A DNA stretch of 64,000 nucleotides, taken from NCBI GenBank assembly GCA_039566865.1, contig CM076951.1, forward strand, positions 15,695,484-15,759,483. The letters run 5' to 3'. Below are positions 19,501-30,244 of this stretch, in pieces. Position 1 is the first letter of the stretch; every line of letters starts with the position of its first letter. The DNA is from Aurelia coerulea (lineage: Eukaryota > Cnidaria > Scyphozoa > Semaeostomeae > Ulmaridae). A program made the position numbers and the translations under genes. The notes under the pieces were generated by a model. The model was not told the DNA's origin and did no database searches. It saw only the letters and a list, made by a program, of their open reading frames with translations.

Positions 19501-20007
19501 AATGCTTAAAAAAGGAAGAAAAACAGCGCTCGAAAATCATAATCTTCATCAACCCAGATACAAAACGGTATTGCAATGGAACGAAGTATTTGAGCAATAA
19601 GACAGTTTACTTTCGACTGATAACTTTTAGATGTAGCAAATCCATACCAAAGGAAACCAAATGAAATTGGATTCTTCTCGCAGATTTCCTTACGCAGCAA
19701 AAATCCTAACCCCTACCCTTCGAAGTTAAATCCTAGCGTTTGCTTTCCCGAACGCTGTCAGAAAGAAAAGATTATATGCGGCAGAAATCCTCAGACCGTT
19801 GACCCGACCCTCGGAAAAACCTATTGTTTCCTTTGAAACCAGACCTTGTGTCTCACCTTTGTCTAATTCACAATAGATTATGACTACTTGTCGCCTAAGA
19901 AGAATACCTTTGATCTTGCCGACCTCATATTTACCGGCAAACCTCAGATATACCGGCGCCTCAAATTTACCGGCTCGCGCTACGGTGGACTCTCAATATT
20001 GTAGTAT

Positions 20008-22194
20008 CAGGCGTTCACCATATTGGCCTCAGCGACCATTATTTGGTCTATTGTGTCAGAAAATTTCGTGGTTCTCTAAAGAAGCAGCATAAGAGTATTT
20101 CAACAAGGAGTATGAAAAATTTTGACAAAACTGAATTTTTGAATGACTTGCTTTCAGTGGATTGGAAGGGTATTGTTTCCAATACTGACGACATTAATGT
20201 CGTCGTTGAACATTGGTCCAATATATTTTCACTTATTTTAGAGAACAAATGCTCCTATGCGCAATAAACGGGTGTCCGAAAGATTTTCCCCTTGGCTCAC
20301 AAAAGAGTTTCGGAAGTTGTCTGCCAGTCGCGATAAGCTTCGTAAGCAAGCCGTGCGTTCTAAATCTGAAATTCTACAGCAGGCATATAGGCAGTTGAGA
20401 AACAAGGTCAATAAATTAAACCTTGACTTGAAACGTCAGTTTTTTTACAAATAAGATTACCTCTTATCAGGGAAAGTTATTAACCAGGTTATAAACAACA
20501 AATCTAAGACCACAAATATCTCATCTCTCAGTATTGATGGAAATACAGTCCTAGGTGGTAAAGGTATCGCAGAATCAATGAATGAATTTTTCTGCAATGT
20601 TGGCAATAGACTCAGCAGCAAAATACCGCACAAGGAAAATCCTCTTTTAGAAAATGAATATTCAGTTAACGATAAGAAATCCCGGTTTCATTTCCAGCCG
20701 ATAGGTATTCCGCAGGTTGAAAAGGCTCTAGGCAAATTCAAATCATCGATGGGATTTGGTACTAATGGTATTGCTAATTTCTTTCTGAAAGCTGGTCTTC
20801 CGGTCATAGCTGAGTCCCTTTGCGACATTTTCAATCTATCTCTAGCAACTGGGAGCTTTCCCAATTCATAGAAGGTTGCGAGAGTTGCCCCTTTATTCAA
20901 AAGTGGGCAAAAAGATGATCGCTCTAACAACATACCAATATCGGTGCTCCCTTTCTTGTCTAGAGTATTCGAAAAGCTGGTTTACAACCAGGTTTACGAA
21001 TACTTTGATAGAAACAAGCTCCTTTTCTCGAACCAGTCTGGCTTCAGGCCTTTGCACTCTGTGGTTACTTGTTTATTAAATAGCACTGACGATTGGTATG
21101 TGAATATGGATAACGGGAAATACACTGTGATGGTATTTATCGACTTAAAAAAGCTTTTGATACCGTTGATCATCAAATTTTATCTGCAAAACCGACGTCA
21201 ATTCTGCAAGGTCAATGGCACATCCTCAAGTTTACTAAAGGTTGATTGCGGAGTGCCACAGGGTTCATGTCTTGGCCCACTCCTTTTTCTAATTTATATT
21301 AACGATCTCCCTATGTCTCTCCGTATATGCAATGTGACAATGTATGCTGATGACACAAGTATTTCACATTCTGCGAAAAATATCAACGAGTTGAATGACA
21401 CACTGAATAGCGATCTCGATCGGCTAAAGGAATGGTTACAAGGGAACAAACTGTCACTAAATGTCGTAAAGACACAGGCGATGGTTGTAGGTTCTCGACC
21501 AAACCTAAAAAAGATTGCTGACAATAAAGTAGAGACCCCATCATTTGTTATTGATGGCGCTGAAATTGACATCGTTAAACATGTAAAATATTTAGGAGTC
21601 CAACTTGATGATAGCCTCGTTTGGGATCGGAACACGAAAGTATTATGTAGCAAACTGTCTCGTGCTCTAGGATTTTTGAAATATGCCAAAAAATTCGTAC
21701 CCAAGGATACCTTAATCAAAATGTATCATGGCATCGTAGAGCCACATTTCTGCTATTGCTGTTCTGTTTGGGGAGGCTGCAGTAAAACCTGATTGCAAAC
21801 CATACCAAAATTGCAAAATCGAGCTGCAAGAATTGTCACCAATAGCAGCTATGATGTATCCGCCTCCAATTTGATCAAGGAACTAAATTGGCCAACGGTT
21901 ACGGAAATGATAAAATGCGAGACAGCTACTATTACATACAAAGCATTGTCAGGTCTTGCACCCGGCTATCTTTCAAACCTTTTCAAGAAAAACTCTGCGT
22001 GTGATATCAGTATGAATTTGCGGAATGCCATTGCCGATGTCCTTGTTCCAAGGATGAAAACTTGCAATGGGCAGAAAGCGATATCTTTCCGGGGTGCAAA
22101 GACTTGGAATGAATTGCCTTTGGATGTCAAACAAGCACCCTCTCTTAGCATTTTTAAAAGTATGCTGAAGAGTAATTTGCCTCTCTCAGGCTAA
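20008..22194 (+). pseudogene. LINE ORF2, linker and reverse transcriptase part
   Basis: Coding resumes with the end of the endonuclease (GLSDHYLVYCVRK, about 20,027). It goes through a helical linker to RT motifs: an SSMGFGTNGI-like motif 1 region (about 20,743), VARVAPLFKSG (about 20,876, just after a TAG at 20,869), FSNQSGFRP (about 21,026), motif A VMVFIDLKK (21,130), GVPQGSCLGPLLF (21,252) and the catalytic MYADDTS (about 21,342). At motif A a base change in an A run shifts the frame away from the expected AFDTVDHQ, and the segment between motif A and the next motif is internally deleted. A further stop stands at 21,790. The end (SFRGAKTWNELPLDVKQ) is the usual C-terminal block of this LINE group. 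Not functional. Confidence 0.9.
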
Positions 22195-22365
22195 CTCCTA
22201 TGTTTTTCATTTGTTTTATTATTTAGATTATAAATATAGGTAATTTGATAATAAAATTTTTAGTAACATTTTAAAGTTTGGCACGGCCCTCTGTAAAGCA
22301 ATCCTCTCGATTGAAGGGGCCACCGTGTAAAAATAATGAAAAATGAAATGAAATGAAAAATAGTT
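22195..22365 (+). other. LINE 3' UTR with hairpin and short-repeat tail
   Basis: After the ORF2 stop comes an AT-rich stretch, then a conserved-looking stem (cggccctctgtaaagcaatcc ... gattgaaggggcc, 22,283-22,323) and a tail of aaatgaaatg repeats. A stem followed by a simple-repeat tail is the 3' recognition signal in CR1/L2-like LINEs. Confidence 0.7.
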
Positions 22366-22885
22366 AAACGTCGCCAAACCACTAAGTCCATTTTCGTAAA
22401 GTTTCTTGTCGTAGAATCCTGTCCATATTTTCCTTTGCAAGCCTGTTTCACATTGAATGTTAGGCTTATATTAGAAATCCAGACCCGATAGCGGTGTCTC
22501 GAGCCATGGGGACCTTGGGTGGGGAGCAGTGACGGGGACGGTTGTTGTCGTTGTTGTTTCCTCGGCCGGCGTTCCAATTGTTCACTATTATATTTTGGCC
22601 TGACATCTAATGTGAGACCGGCTCAAATATTTATTTGTAAAATGTTTTTATAATTAGCATTTCTATCTGTATTAGTTGTAGCGTAAGTATAGTAGTTTGT
22701 AGTAGTTGTATTTTAGTTTATATTAATTCCAGGGGGTAGACATGACATTTTGCACCTCCTGGTCCCCGTCCTTGTAGTGTGGTATAGTAGATTGTAGGTA
22801 GTGTTTAAGTAATTTTGTTGTAAATTTTTATATTGAATATATATAAAAAACCACTCTAAAATATTATTTTATAGATGCTACCACA
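22366..22885. other. Unassigned DNA after the LINE
   Basis: About 520 bp without a convincing gene. It includes a GTT/TTG-rich patch near 22,538-22,556 and a gtagtagttgta-type patch near 22,672-22,720. Possibly older retroelement 3' sequence. Confidence 0.35.
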
Positions 22886-23296
22886 GTGGCTTGGCCAAGG
22901 TAAATTAAGTGGGGATATTGAAATGAGAGGGTCTGGGGGCGAAGCCCTCAGGAAATTTTTTGGGACACGCCCTTTACTTTGGCTGAGAATTCATCTCCTA
23001 ATATCGTGCTTACCAATAGCAACAAGGTAACTTTGTTAGTTTTGTGACATTTATCCTATACATTGTCCATTATAAGTAGAGCAGTAGGAAAAGTTTTGGA
23101 GAAACATCTTTTACTTTGGCTTAGAAAGCATCTCCCAACATCATGCTTGCCATTAGTGGCAAGAAAACCTTTTTAGTTTTGTGACATTTATCCTGTACAT
23201 CGGAGCACGAGGAAAATTTTTGAAGATGCATCCTTTACTTTGGCATAGAATGCATCCCCTCATTCCATTTTTGCCAGTGCCAAAATGGAAGCTTTG
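22886..23296. repeat. Diverged tandem repeat, about 125-137 bp, 3 copies
   Basis: The phrase ttactttggc recurs near 22,974, 23,111 and 23,235, each followed by agaa..catct/ccc..at..tgc..gcca and gttttgtgacatttatcc. The copies differ noticeably. Confidence 0.75.
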
Positions 23297-23434
23297 TAGT
23301 CCGTGAGCTAAGACCCCCGACCTGGCATCCCCCCCACCACAGCCAAATTTTATGTTTTTCCTACACTTCAAAGCATGCTGATTACGAATATGCATGTTAA
23401 CATTGAATAAACTGGGACGCAGGTCTCGTTTTTT
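23297..23434. repeat. Left TIR of outer element, outer half
   Basis: Inverted match to 39,824-39,960, including CCCCCCCACCACAGCC and the stretch from aaattttatg to gaataaactggga. Homology stops at the run of Ts before 23,435. Confidence 0.85.
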
Positions 23435-23459
23435 GATTACAAAGTCCAACTTTGTAATC
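23435..23459. repeat. Hairpin GATTACAAAGT-CCA-ACTTTGTAATC
   Basis: Perfect 11-bp inverted repeat with a 3-nt loop at the left end of the Harbinger-type element. Its first 13 bp are the terminal repeat shared with 36,012-36,024. Confidence 0.8.
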
Positions 23460-23829
23460 TAAGAGGGGGCTCCAGGTCAGTCAGAAAGTCAGAAAGAAAG
23501 AAAGAAAGAAAGAAAGAAAGTCCGTCACGCTCGTTAAAGCAATTGATTAACGTTTTATCTCTGCTAATTTGCCCTGAAATAAAGAAAGCGCACAGAAAGC
23601 GCATACAAGACAGAAGTTTCCCGCGATCCGATAGTAACATTTGACGTCGGCTTATTTCATGTTAGACAGATTTGACACCATAAGATGGATAAATCACCTT
23701 GATGTTTACCCTGGCACAACAACAAATTTACGCAGAATTGGCACGTTCTTGAATTCATTAGCAGCTTAATTACGTTAAAACAATCGTTTTCTAGAACGAA
23801 CGCATCATTAGCCACTTATTGATAGTATT
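23460..23829. other. Non-coding 5' region of the Harbinger-type element
   Basis: Holds the GAAA microsatellite and about 300 bp with no gene. If the nesting model is right it was once continuous with 30,627 onward, upstream of the Myb-like gene. Confidence 0.45.
23483..23520. repeat. (GAAA)n microsatellite
   Basis: About eight GAAA units with slightly irregular first copies. Confidence 0.95.
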
Positions 23830-24211
23830 CAACAGAGGGGAATTTGGTTTTAGGCCAATCAACGACTTTGCTTATATCAGAAAGAACCAATCATATTGCT
23901 TTCTTAAACAATAGGAACAATAGAGGTCTTGACGTCACAGATGACAAGAAAATTATAAACAAACCTCCTCGCAGCTTCTCGCTGCAAAACCACCGACACT
24001 AAAATCGATGCGATGCACTACATTTTAGCGCTCTACCGAGAGTATCATGACTTTTTCACATTATTTATGAGTTAATCTAAGTTCTTACCAAGAACATTTT
24101 TATCATCTGCCCCAAGACAGAAAAAAACGCCAATGAAAAAGTAGGCATTTTCAACGCTTTTTGCTTAGGCCCATAGTCGCGCCTCAGGTGGCGATGGTCA
24201 TTTCGAAACGT
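23830..24211. repeat. 382-bp TIR, left arm
   Basis: Pairs with 30,245-30,626. It contains the CRE-like TGACGTCA (near 23,931), an ATTGG box and a CpG-rich inner part, so it may double as promoter. Confidence 0.9.
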
Positions 24212-24510
24212 GGTTCGTGCCGCAAAGGACATGTTTCAACGTAATTCTTGAAGAGGATGCCAAAATTTGCTGAGAGATATTAGCTATTCCTTTTTATGTA
24301 ATGATTTTGCTCTCGAAGAATTTACAATTTTCATCATGATGAGATTGGTAGCCGGAATAGGCCCATCTTCCTTCGTCCCCTGTACGAAAATTTGGCGCGA
24401 AATTTCATCGCATCACATAAGTGACGCCATCGTAGTTTGCTTCGTTGTTGCCAAAATTAATTTTTGACTGAGATGAAGGAAGATGCCTAACGTCACCAAA
24501 AATTTCGAAA

Positions 24511-24753
24511 ATGCCAAGATACAAAGGTTGTGGAAATCCCCTGCACAAAGTCTGGTCACTCGACAACGCTGACCCTCGCTCAATAAATTTGAAAACACAA
24601 CGATTAGGAGCCATTCTGAGTGCTTTTAATAAATTGAAAAATGTCAGCAATAGAAAGCAAATTAATCCGTCAATTTGTGTTAATTGTCTGAAGACATGCA
24701 GAAGAAGACGAGACTTCACCAGGAAACTTGACAATATAGAGTCACTTGACAAG
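24511..24753 (+). CDS. Exon 1 of the large element-encoded protein
   Basis: 81 codons from ATG, ending at a good donor (GACAAG|GTAACC). It is basic, with cysteines CGNP near the start and CVNCLKTC at residues 57-64, possibly a small zinc-binding DNA-recognition module. The phase is 0 and fits the acceptor at 26,035. The exon sits just inside the left TIR, where the start of a transposon gene is expected. The join is inferred from splice sites and phase. Confidence 0.65.
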
Positions 24754-24831
24754 GTAACCAAGCTTTCACTTTATTTGCCATAAATTAAGGAACATGCATG
24801 GGTAGCATCCTATTGTTCATTTACTGTAGTA

Positions 24832-25277
24832 CAGTAAGGCCCCGCATTTAAGAAACTACCTGAAAGAAACTTTTAGGCTACTGAAAAATAATTAGACCCC
24901 TTATAAGAAACTCTTGAGGCTCAAACACAAAAAAAAGTTTCTTGTATTTTGAATGATACTAGGTCTTGGTCTGATGGTCTGGGGGCATTGCAATTCATGC
25001 AGAGTTCATAAGACATTGCTATTAAGATATCTTAAATTTAACATATTTTTACCTAAATTTTGACTGATTTTCAGGAAAATCATTGATGACATACAAATAG
25101 GGCCAATAAATCGATAAATAACCATACTCCGTTATAACCTATTTTCCAGGACTTTCCAGAAAATAAATTAGGAAACTTAAGAAACTGACAGCCTAAAAAA
25201 TGAAAAATATCATAGATATAAGAAACATTTTAGGCTAAGGTGTGAAAAATTGGTTTCTTAAATGCGGGGCCTTACTG
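24832..25277. mobile_element. TA-flanked MITE (pogo/Tc1-mariner type) in the intron
   Basis: Inverted ends CAGTAAGGCCCCGCATTT... and ...AAATGCGGGGCCTTACTG of about 27 bp, flanked by TA at 24,830-24,831 and 25,278-25,279. CAGT ends with a TA duplication are typical of mariner/pogo-derived MITEs. It has no coding capacity and lies in the intron of the surrounding gene. Confidence 0.88.
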
Positions 25278-25279
25278 TA

Positions 25280-26035
25280 TCACATCTAAGTTTTTGTGCA
25301 ACTTTTAGAGTATTTTATTTTTAAAATTTCATTACTGGAATGGCAAAGAGCAGAGCAGAGCACTTTTGGAGACAACGTGTTGTGAATTTTTAATGTATCA
25401 AAATTGAATACAAAATCATGTACTAGAAGTGTTTTGTTTTTCAAAGAGTTACACTTAAGCTTTGCCTGAATTTCTCCCACACTCTGCTCCATTTTTTTTC
25501 AAATTTGGAAAATGTTTGCACCCTACACCCCTACTGTATGTAGTGCTACTATATGCTCCTGAAGGGACACAAAAAAGGAAGCCAAAAATCCAAGAGAAAG
25601 TATGAAGATCATGAACAGAAATCTACAAAAGTGTGAAATACAGTATAAGACAGGAAGACTTAATCTGGGAACACTACGAATGAAAATAGCAAAACAGGCC
25701 AAAACATACACACCAAACAGGCAAGAGCTGAAAACTCTTAGCCCCAAATTTCTGGGATGAGCTTCAAAAAGGGTACCTACAGTAGAATTAAAGAAGCTTA
25801 TCCCAATGTTGTGACATTTTGCAGTTTACTCATGGGGATAAGAGACACAGTACTTCTATACCCAATGCTTTTGCTATTAAATAAAAATTAATCAGAGCTT
25901 GAACGTTTTGTTTCATAAATTCCTGAAAATTGTAAAATTTCACATCACAAAATTCTTTGCATTATTTTCTCATCATTCATCATAACCTACAATGTCACAA
26001 CATTTCAATTACCTGTGAATTCTCCCTTTCCTTAG
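25280..26035. other. Remainder of the intron
   Basis: AT-rich, no gene. It ends in a pyrimidine tract and acceptor (ctccctttccttag) at 26,035. Confidence 0.55.
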
Positions 26036-28267
26036 CTTGACAATGTGCTGGCCAAATATATTGAAGATAAGCAACCTGATACTGATCAACATACATTGCC
26101 CGCATTAACATCAGACAGTCAGTTAAGTCAGGGAAGTAGCATTAAGTCAGCTAGTCAGTCAACAGAAAGTGTATCATTATCAGAGCCCAATGTATATAGT
26201 CAATCCACAGAAAGCACAATCACATTGAGCTCCCCAAGCCAGAAGTATTGGTGCAGTTCTCAAAGTGAATCATTATCCCAAGAACAGTTAATGCCAATGC
26301 ATAATGACAAGGTAGAATCTGCATCACAAACAGATCATGATATTATTGTTCTTGGCAGGGTGGAATATCAAGATTTGCTTGTAAAAGCAGCAAATGTACC
26401 ATTTGATATGAGAAGTGAGGTAACAAAATTGAGTCAGAAATGCTACCAACTTTTTGGCAATTCAGCTCAGCCAGAAATGAATCCTGATAAGATGGAAAAA
26501 ATTTGCCTTGAGGCTGGTGCGATCAACTTGTTCAGCTCTATTTATGAATCAATGGTTACTGAAAGGCAGTCCAGTGATAGAAAAAAGTTAAACAGGAGTA
26601 GAACTGTAGTTATTATTTACATGCTATTGTATGGGTTATCACAGAAAAACAACTGGTTCCAGATTGCCTTAGCAAGAACATTAACTGAACATGGAATTTC
26701 AGAGCATGGTCTTACCTCACTGAAAAACCTTGGAATAGCTGCCCATCCAAGAACAGTGAAGTCTGCTTCAAAAGCATCATCAGATTCTCACCTTGAAACA
26801 GTTGTGAACTTTCTAAATGATGCACAAAACAAAAGGCAGTTGGTAGCACTCTTTATAGATGACTACCACAACATACATACAATGCACCGTGCAAGTAAAC
26901 AGCAGCAGACACAAACAGTACACATGGCAACTTTGTTACTGAAAGTTTTCCCGAATGTTGAAGCAATTGACCATAAAGCTAACACCAATGCAAATGACAT
27001 AATTCCAGCAAATCCAGCAAAGCTAAAAGAAGTCCTCACAAAGTCACTACCAGCATTATCAAAAACTTATGCAGAACAAATGCCTGACTGGATTACAGCC
27101 AAGTATTTCAATCCAGAGTCTGAAAGGAGAAGGCTTCTCATACATGACTATCAGCACTCTGAAATACAAGATATGAGATCTATGAAACATTGCAAGCTGG
27201 TGGATTGTATTGAGCTCCCGTTAAAGTCATATTCTGATTTCCTGAAAGCATTGAAATATATGCTTGAAAATGGTCTTGCTTCTTACTTAAGTGAATTTGA
27301 TGTCCCTTTTATTGGTGACTGGCCTGCCCAATTTTATGTGAGGCAGATAGTGTATTCTCCACCTGTTGATTGGCCAGTTGTTCAGAATATTGTTCCATTC
27401 ATAGGACCCCTGCATGTTTCTCTTAATGCCAGGGAATGCGTTGTTCGAAGTTTTCTGAATGTCTTTAGTGAGCTGTATTCTTTCTTGTTTGGTAAGAGGG
27501 CAAAGCTGGCCAATAAACCTCAACCTTGGAGAATTTCTCTCCTTCTTGAAGTAATTTATGGTGGATGGAGTTTGATTAGAGATTTGATTATGCCTGTGTT
27601 TACACAATGTAAGAGTGTAGAGTATCTCTGCCTCCTGAATCTGCTTGACAACTATTGCCCTCTTGTGTTGAGCATATATTCTGTTGTTTTCAAAAGCAAC
27701 TTTTGTGAGCAATTCTATGGGTCTGTGTTTAGATGTTGGGTGATGATGATGAAGTTTGAAAGACGGCACTATGACAAAGCTCTCCTGGTTGCAGTTTCAA
27801 TGCATCAAAACTTAAAAGAAGGCAGCCATCCAATGCATGACAGAATGACAAAAGCACTAAACGCATTTGATGAGTACCCAGTGGAAAATTATCATTCCCG
27901 ATTAAGGGCAAGAACAAGGAACTGTGATGCTGCAAATCAAGTGCAACTAAAAGCTCGCGAATTGGATGCCTGCAAGCATGAGCTTGATTCTTTCAAAATT
28001 TGGTGCGAACCAAAGAGAAACTTCAGTTACAGCCCAAGGAAAATTCAATTTTTGAAACGTAAAGCTTCAGAGTGGCTGGTCAGTAAATTCCAAAAGATTC
28101 TACAGTATCCCAATCTGGCTGTTAGAATGCAAGAAACGAAGGGGAAGAAGAAAAGAGCAGTGGAGAAATGGAAGCTGCCAACATTGTTTGGAGATGAGCC
28201 ACAAAAGTGCAATGTTCTTCCAGTTGGTTTTTTCCCTGGAGAAGACACACAACCTGACCCAAACAAG
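26036..28267 (+). CDS. Large element-encoded protein, main exon (possible DUF6589-like transposase)
   Basis: About 744 codons open from the acceptor; frame and phase continue exon 1 (SLDK|LDNV). After a Ser/Gln-rich low-complexity stretch (about 30-100) comes a globular region. Landmarks, counted from the codon at 26,045, are LFIDDYHNIH (269-278), FIGDWPAQFYVRQ (422-434), VPFIGPLHVSLN (450-461), LLDNYCPLVLSIYS (533-546) and FDEYPVENYHSRLRART (608-624), then a basic C-terminus. This resembles proteins I associate with the DUF6589 group, repeated in cnidarian and fungal genomes; I cannot check that here. D272/D273, D425 and E614 are possible members of an RNase-H-like triad. It ends at TAA 28,268 unless spliced at CAA|GTAAAT. 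The frame is intact over 2.2 kb. Confidence 0.7.
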
Positions 28268-28270
28268 TAA

Positions 28271-28800
28271 ATTTCAAATCTTTTTAGCCCATAACAATTT
28301 CCCATACACAATACAGAAGTCATGCAATAATCTAAGCCTTGTTCTATTTTCACAAAAAAATGTTCCATTTTAAAAAAGAATTTTATATTTACTTTATCTT
28401 CATATCATTTACATAGCAAAACGAATATGGTGCAATATTGAGTAACATCTGGCACAATAGCCTAATCCAAATATGTGTGTTTTCAGATAAATGAGCCAAA
28501 GAAAAGCTTGGTAATTCAGTTATAATTAGTATAATTCAGGTTTGAAAAAGAAACAGTTAGAGTCAGAGACTCTTTATACAACTAGATACTGAGTAAAAGA
28601 ATATATTCAGACAAAAATGTATTCAGAAGTAGTTTTGGTATTTCAAGGGAACAATGTATCTCATATTTTTCAATGTTTCAAATGTGAGAAACACTATACA
28701 GTACTTCTATAGTTTTATGCATAGGGATAACAAAGTAGCACTTATTTTTGTCACCTAATAGTAGCAATGACAAGAAATTTAATAATTATTGCATATATGG
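28271..28800. other. AT-rich spacer or intron
   Basis: No gene seen. It may be an intron ending at the ggttcag acceptor at 28,805, but the reading phases of the two sides do not agree for the most obvious donor. Confidence 0.4.
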
Positions 28801-28805
28801 TTCAG

Positions 28806-29000
28806 TGTGAGGATGGATACATCTCAAAATCCAAAAAAACCCTTCTCTGGTCTCCAGATTTTGCAATACTTGAAGTTGATACCAGTCAGCGAAGATGTGG
28901 GGGACTAAGTGTACCCTCTAAAAAGCATGAGTTTTTACCTAGACCAATAATCCAAATGGCAGATGAATTCAAAACCAATGTTGATATGTATGACCTCTAG
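28806..29000 (+). CDS. Possible further exon of the element gene
   Basis: 64 codons open after an acceptor-like ttcag, with a coding-like composition (WSPDFAILEVDTSQRRCGG, then a MADEFKTNVDMYDL end) and a TAG stop. I do not recognise it. Joining to 28,266 would need a different donor or leave the frame, so it may instead be a separate or decayed exon. Confidence 0.35.
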   Translation, partial: CEDGYISKSKKTLLWSPDFAILEVDTSQRRCGGLSVPSKKHEFLPRPIIQMADEFKTNVDMYDL

Positions 29001-29428
29001 GTTTGTAATACCCTGTTTTATGGGTTTAATGAAAATAAGAAATAAGACCCAATTTTGGATGATTTGGTTTGATGAGTCCTCATGTTTACTACCTGTGTGC
29101 TGTCCTGAACATTTCAAAATGTAGTTTTAGAAGCAATTTTGATGTTTAGACATTCCTCAAGTACCTCTTGAGTAATATGATACAGGGAATAAGTGGAGAT
29201 GAAGTTAAAATATGTTAAGGATTTCCTTCGTTAAAATAAATAGTTTCTTTAGTTATATTTTCTCTTGTACTGAAGTTGCTAAATTTTTGGGAATCTGACA
29301 GTCTAGTTTCTTGTAAGCATTCCTAACAAAAAGATAGTACAAGTACAGGAGACAGCACACAGGAAACAGACCTTTTCGTATAAGCTCTAGCACTCAGGGG
29401 GCTTGGGCTTATTTGTTCATGAAGTGAA
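29001..29428. other. Non-coding, contains a dispersed-repeat fragment
   Basis: Between about 29,130 and 29,330 the minus strand resembles 18,900-19,050 of the 2.7-kb DNA transposon (aagaaactattta, aaggaaatcctt, cctgtatcatattactc, aggtacttgag, aatgtctaaacat in the same order). The rest is AT-rich and unassigned. Confidence 0.6.
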
Positions 29429-29962
29429 ATGACAAAGTTTTTTTGTATTCATTGTGGAATTAAAATTCAATTTTACAAGTCACAAGCATTGTTTTTGGTT
29501 TCATTTTCTACTGCAAAACTGGATATAGAAGCCTTTCATTCCTCGTATGCTTTGAAATGTGATTCCTTCGACAGGAAATGTGACAAACCTGGTGGCTGTT
29601 GCCTTCAAAGTCCGATGTGGCGCCTTTTCAGAGGATGTGGGCACTCTTTCCACATTGAATGTCTGCTCCCCGACATCAGCGTTTGCAAGATTTGCAAAGT
29701 GAACCTTGCTGCCAAGATTGAGAAACTATCGAAGAGTTGCAATGATGCCGTTTTTTCGATTGATCACGATGAAGTCATGGGCCCTTCAGATGATGACGAG
29801 AAGAATGAAGACGATGACGAGTTTCCTAACATTGAAAACGAAGAGCTGGAATCACTGACACTGGGCCTAACAGATGACGACCGCAATTCTGATGATCGCC
29901 AAGTAGAAGAAATACGAAAAAGAATCTTTTCGTGGAGACCAGCAGCATGTCCAACTGTCTGA
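29429..29962 (+). CDS. RING-like zinc-finger protein with acidic tail
   Basis: 177 codons from ATG. Cysteine/histidine ligands run from about residue 45 to 91: CDSFDRKCDKPGGCC, then FRGCGHSFHIECLLPD and VCKICK. The C-x-H-x2-H-x2-C ... C-x2-C order is that of RING-H2 or related cross-brace fingers, used for protein contacts or E3 ubiquitin ligase function. A strongly acidic stretch (about 110-145, DDDEKNEDDDE) follows. The first 40 residues look less coding-like; an acceptor (ggatatag, 29,548) just before the cysteine-rich part suggests it is a 3' exon of the upstream gene. It lies immediately inside the right TIR. Function in the element is unknown. Confidence 0.6.
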   Translation: MTKFFCIHCGIKIQFYKSQALFLVSFSTAKLDIEAFHSSYALKCDSFDRKCDKPGGCCLQSPMWRLFRGCGHSFHIECLLPDISVCKICKVNLAAKIEKLSKSCNDAVFSIDHDEVMGPSDDDEKNEDDDEFPNIENEELESLTLGLTDDDRNSDDRQVEEIRKRIFSWRPAACPTV

Positions 29963-30244
29963 TGTCTGTTTGCAACTTGTGTTCTTTACAAACCTCGTTT
30001 CGTTTCATGTTTCGATGTTGTTTGACTGCAGATGAGTGAATGACCAAAGGCCAGTTCCCGCTTTTTTTGTCGATGTCACGTCACTTAATATCCTTCTCTT
30101 CTTCGTTCGCATGCGCAAAAATCCATCGATCCCAAAATAGAACAATCCAAATAAGATATCAAATTTCGTTTGCCATGTTAATCGTGCAAAGTTTTACCAT
30201 TTCTTGATTTCTATGTCACGGCGTCTGTCTGAAACCATGACCGT
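29963..30244. other. 3' flank of the RING-like frame
   Basis: Spacer up to the right TIR, with no gene seen. Confidence 0.4.

Larger units (their letters stand above)
17257..19987. mobile_element. Non-autonomous DNA transposon with 66-bp TIRs
   Basis: Terminal inverted repeats at 17,257-17,322 and 19,922-19,987 begin CACCGTAGCGCGAGCC and match along 66 bp with about two mismatches. The element cuts the LINE endonuclease: coding resumes at the right place after 20,007. AATATTGTCATAT at 17,242 and AATATTGTAGTAT at 19,995 look like an imperfect, unusually long target duplication. The inside is AT-rich, made largely of tandem and diverged repeats. I find no transposase in it, only a 70-codon minus-strand frame at 17,429-17,641 that I do not recognise. 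Superfamily not assigned; Mutator-like is possible from the long TIRs. Confidence 0.82.
14600..22365 (+). mobile_element. Decayed LINE (CR1/L2-like) interrupted by two insertions
   Basis: Order: 5' UTR, ORF1 (14,647-16,128), ORF2 endonuclease (from about 16,156), SINE insert (16,387-16,751), rest of the endonuclease, DNA transposon insert (17,257-19,987), linker, reverse transcriptase (about 20,455-21,800), C-terminus (to 22,194), 3' UTR ending in an AAATG-rich tail. An esterase-bearing ORF1 and a short-repeat tail rather than poly(A) fit the CR1/L2/Rex side of the LINE tree. Several stops and frameshifts show it is dead. The exact 5' end is not visible. Confidence 0.88.

Noticed and set aside
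19506..19700. 64-codon minus-strand frame at the end of the 2.7-kb transposon
   Set aside because: No recognisable domain, hydrophobic low-complexity end; no evidence it is a gene.
27287..27769. 160-codon minus-strand frame
   Set aside because: Lies wholly inside the long plus-strand exon and shows no domain.
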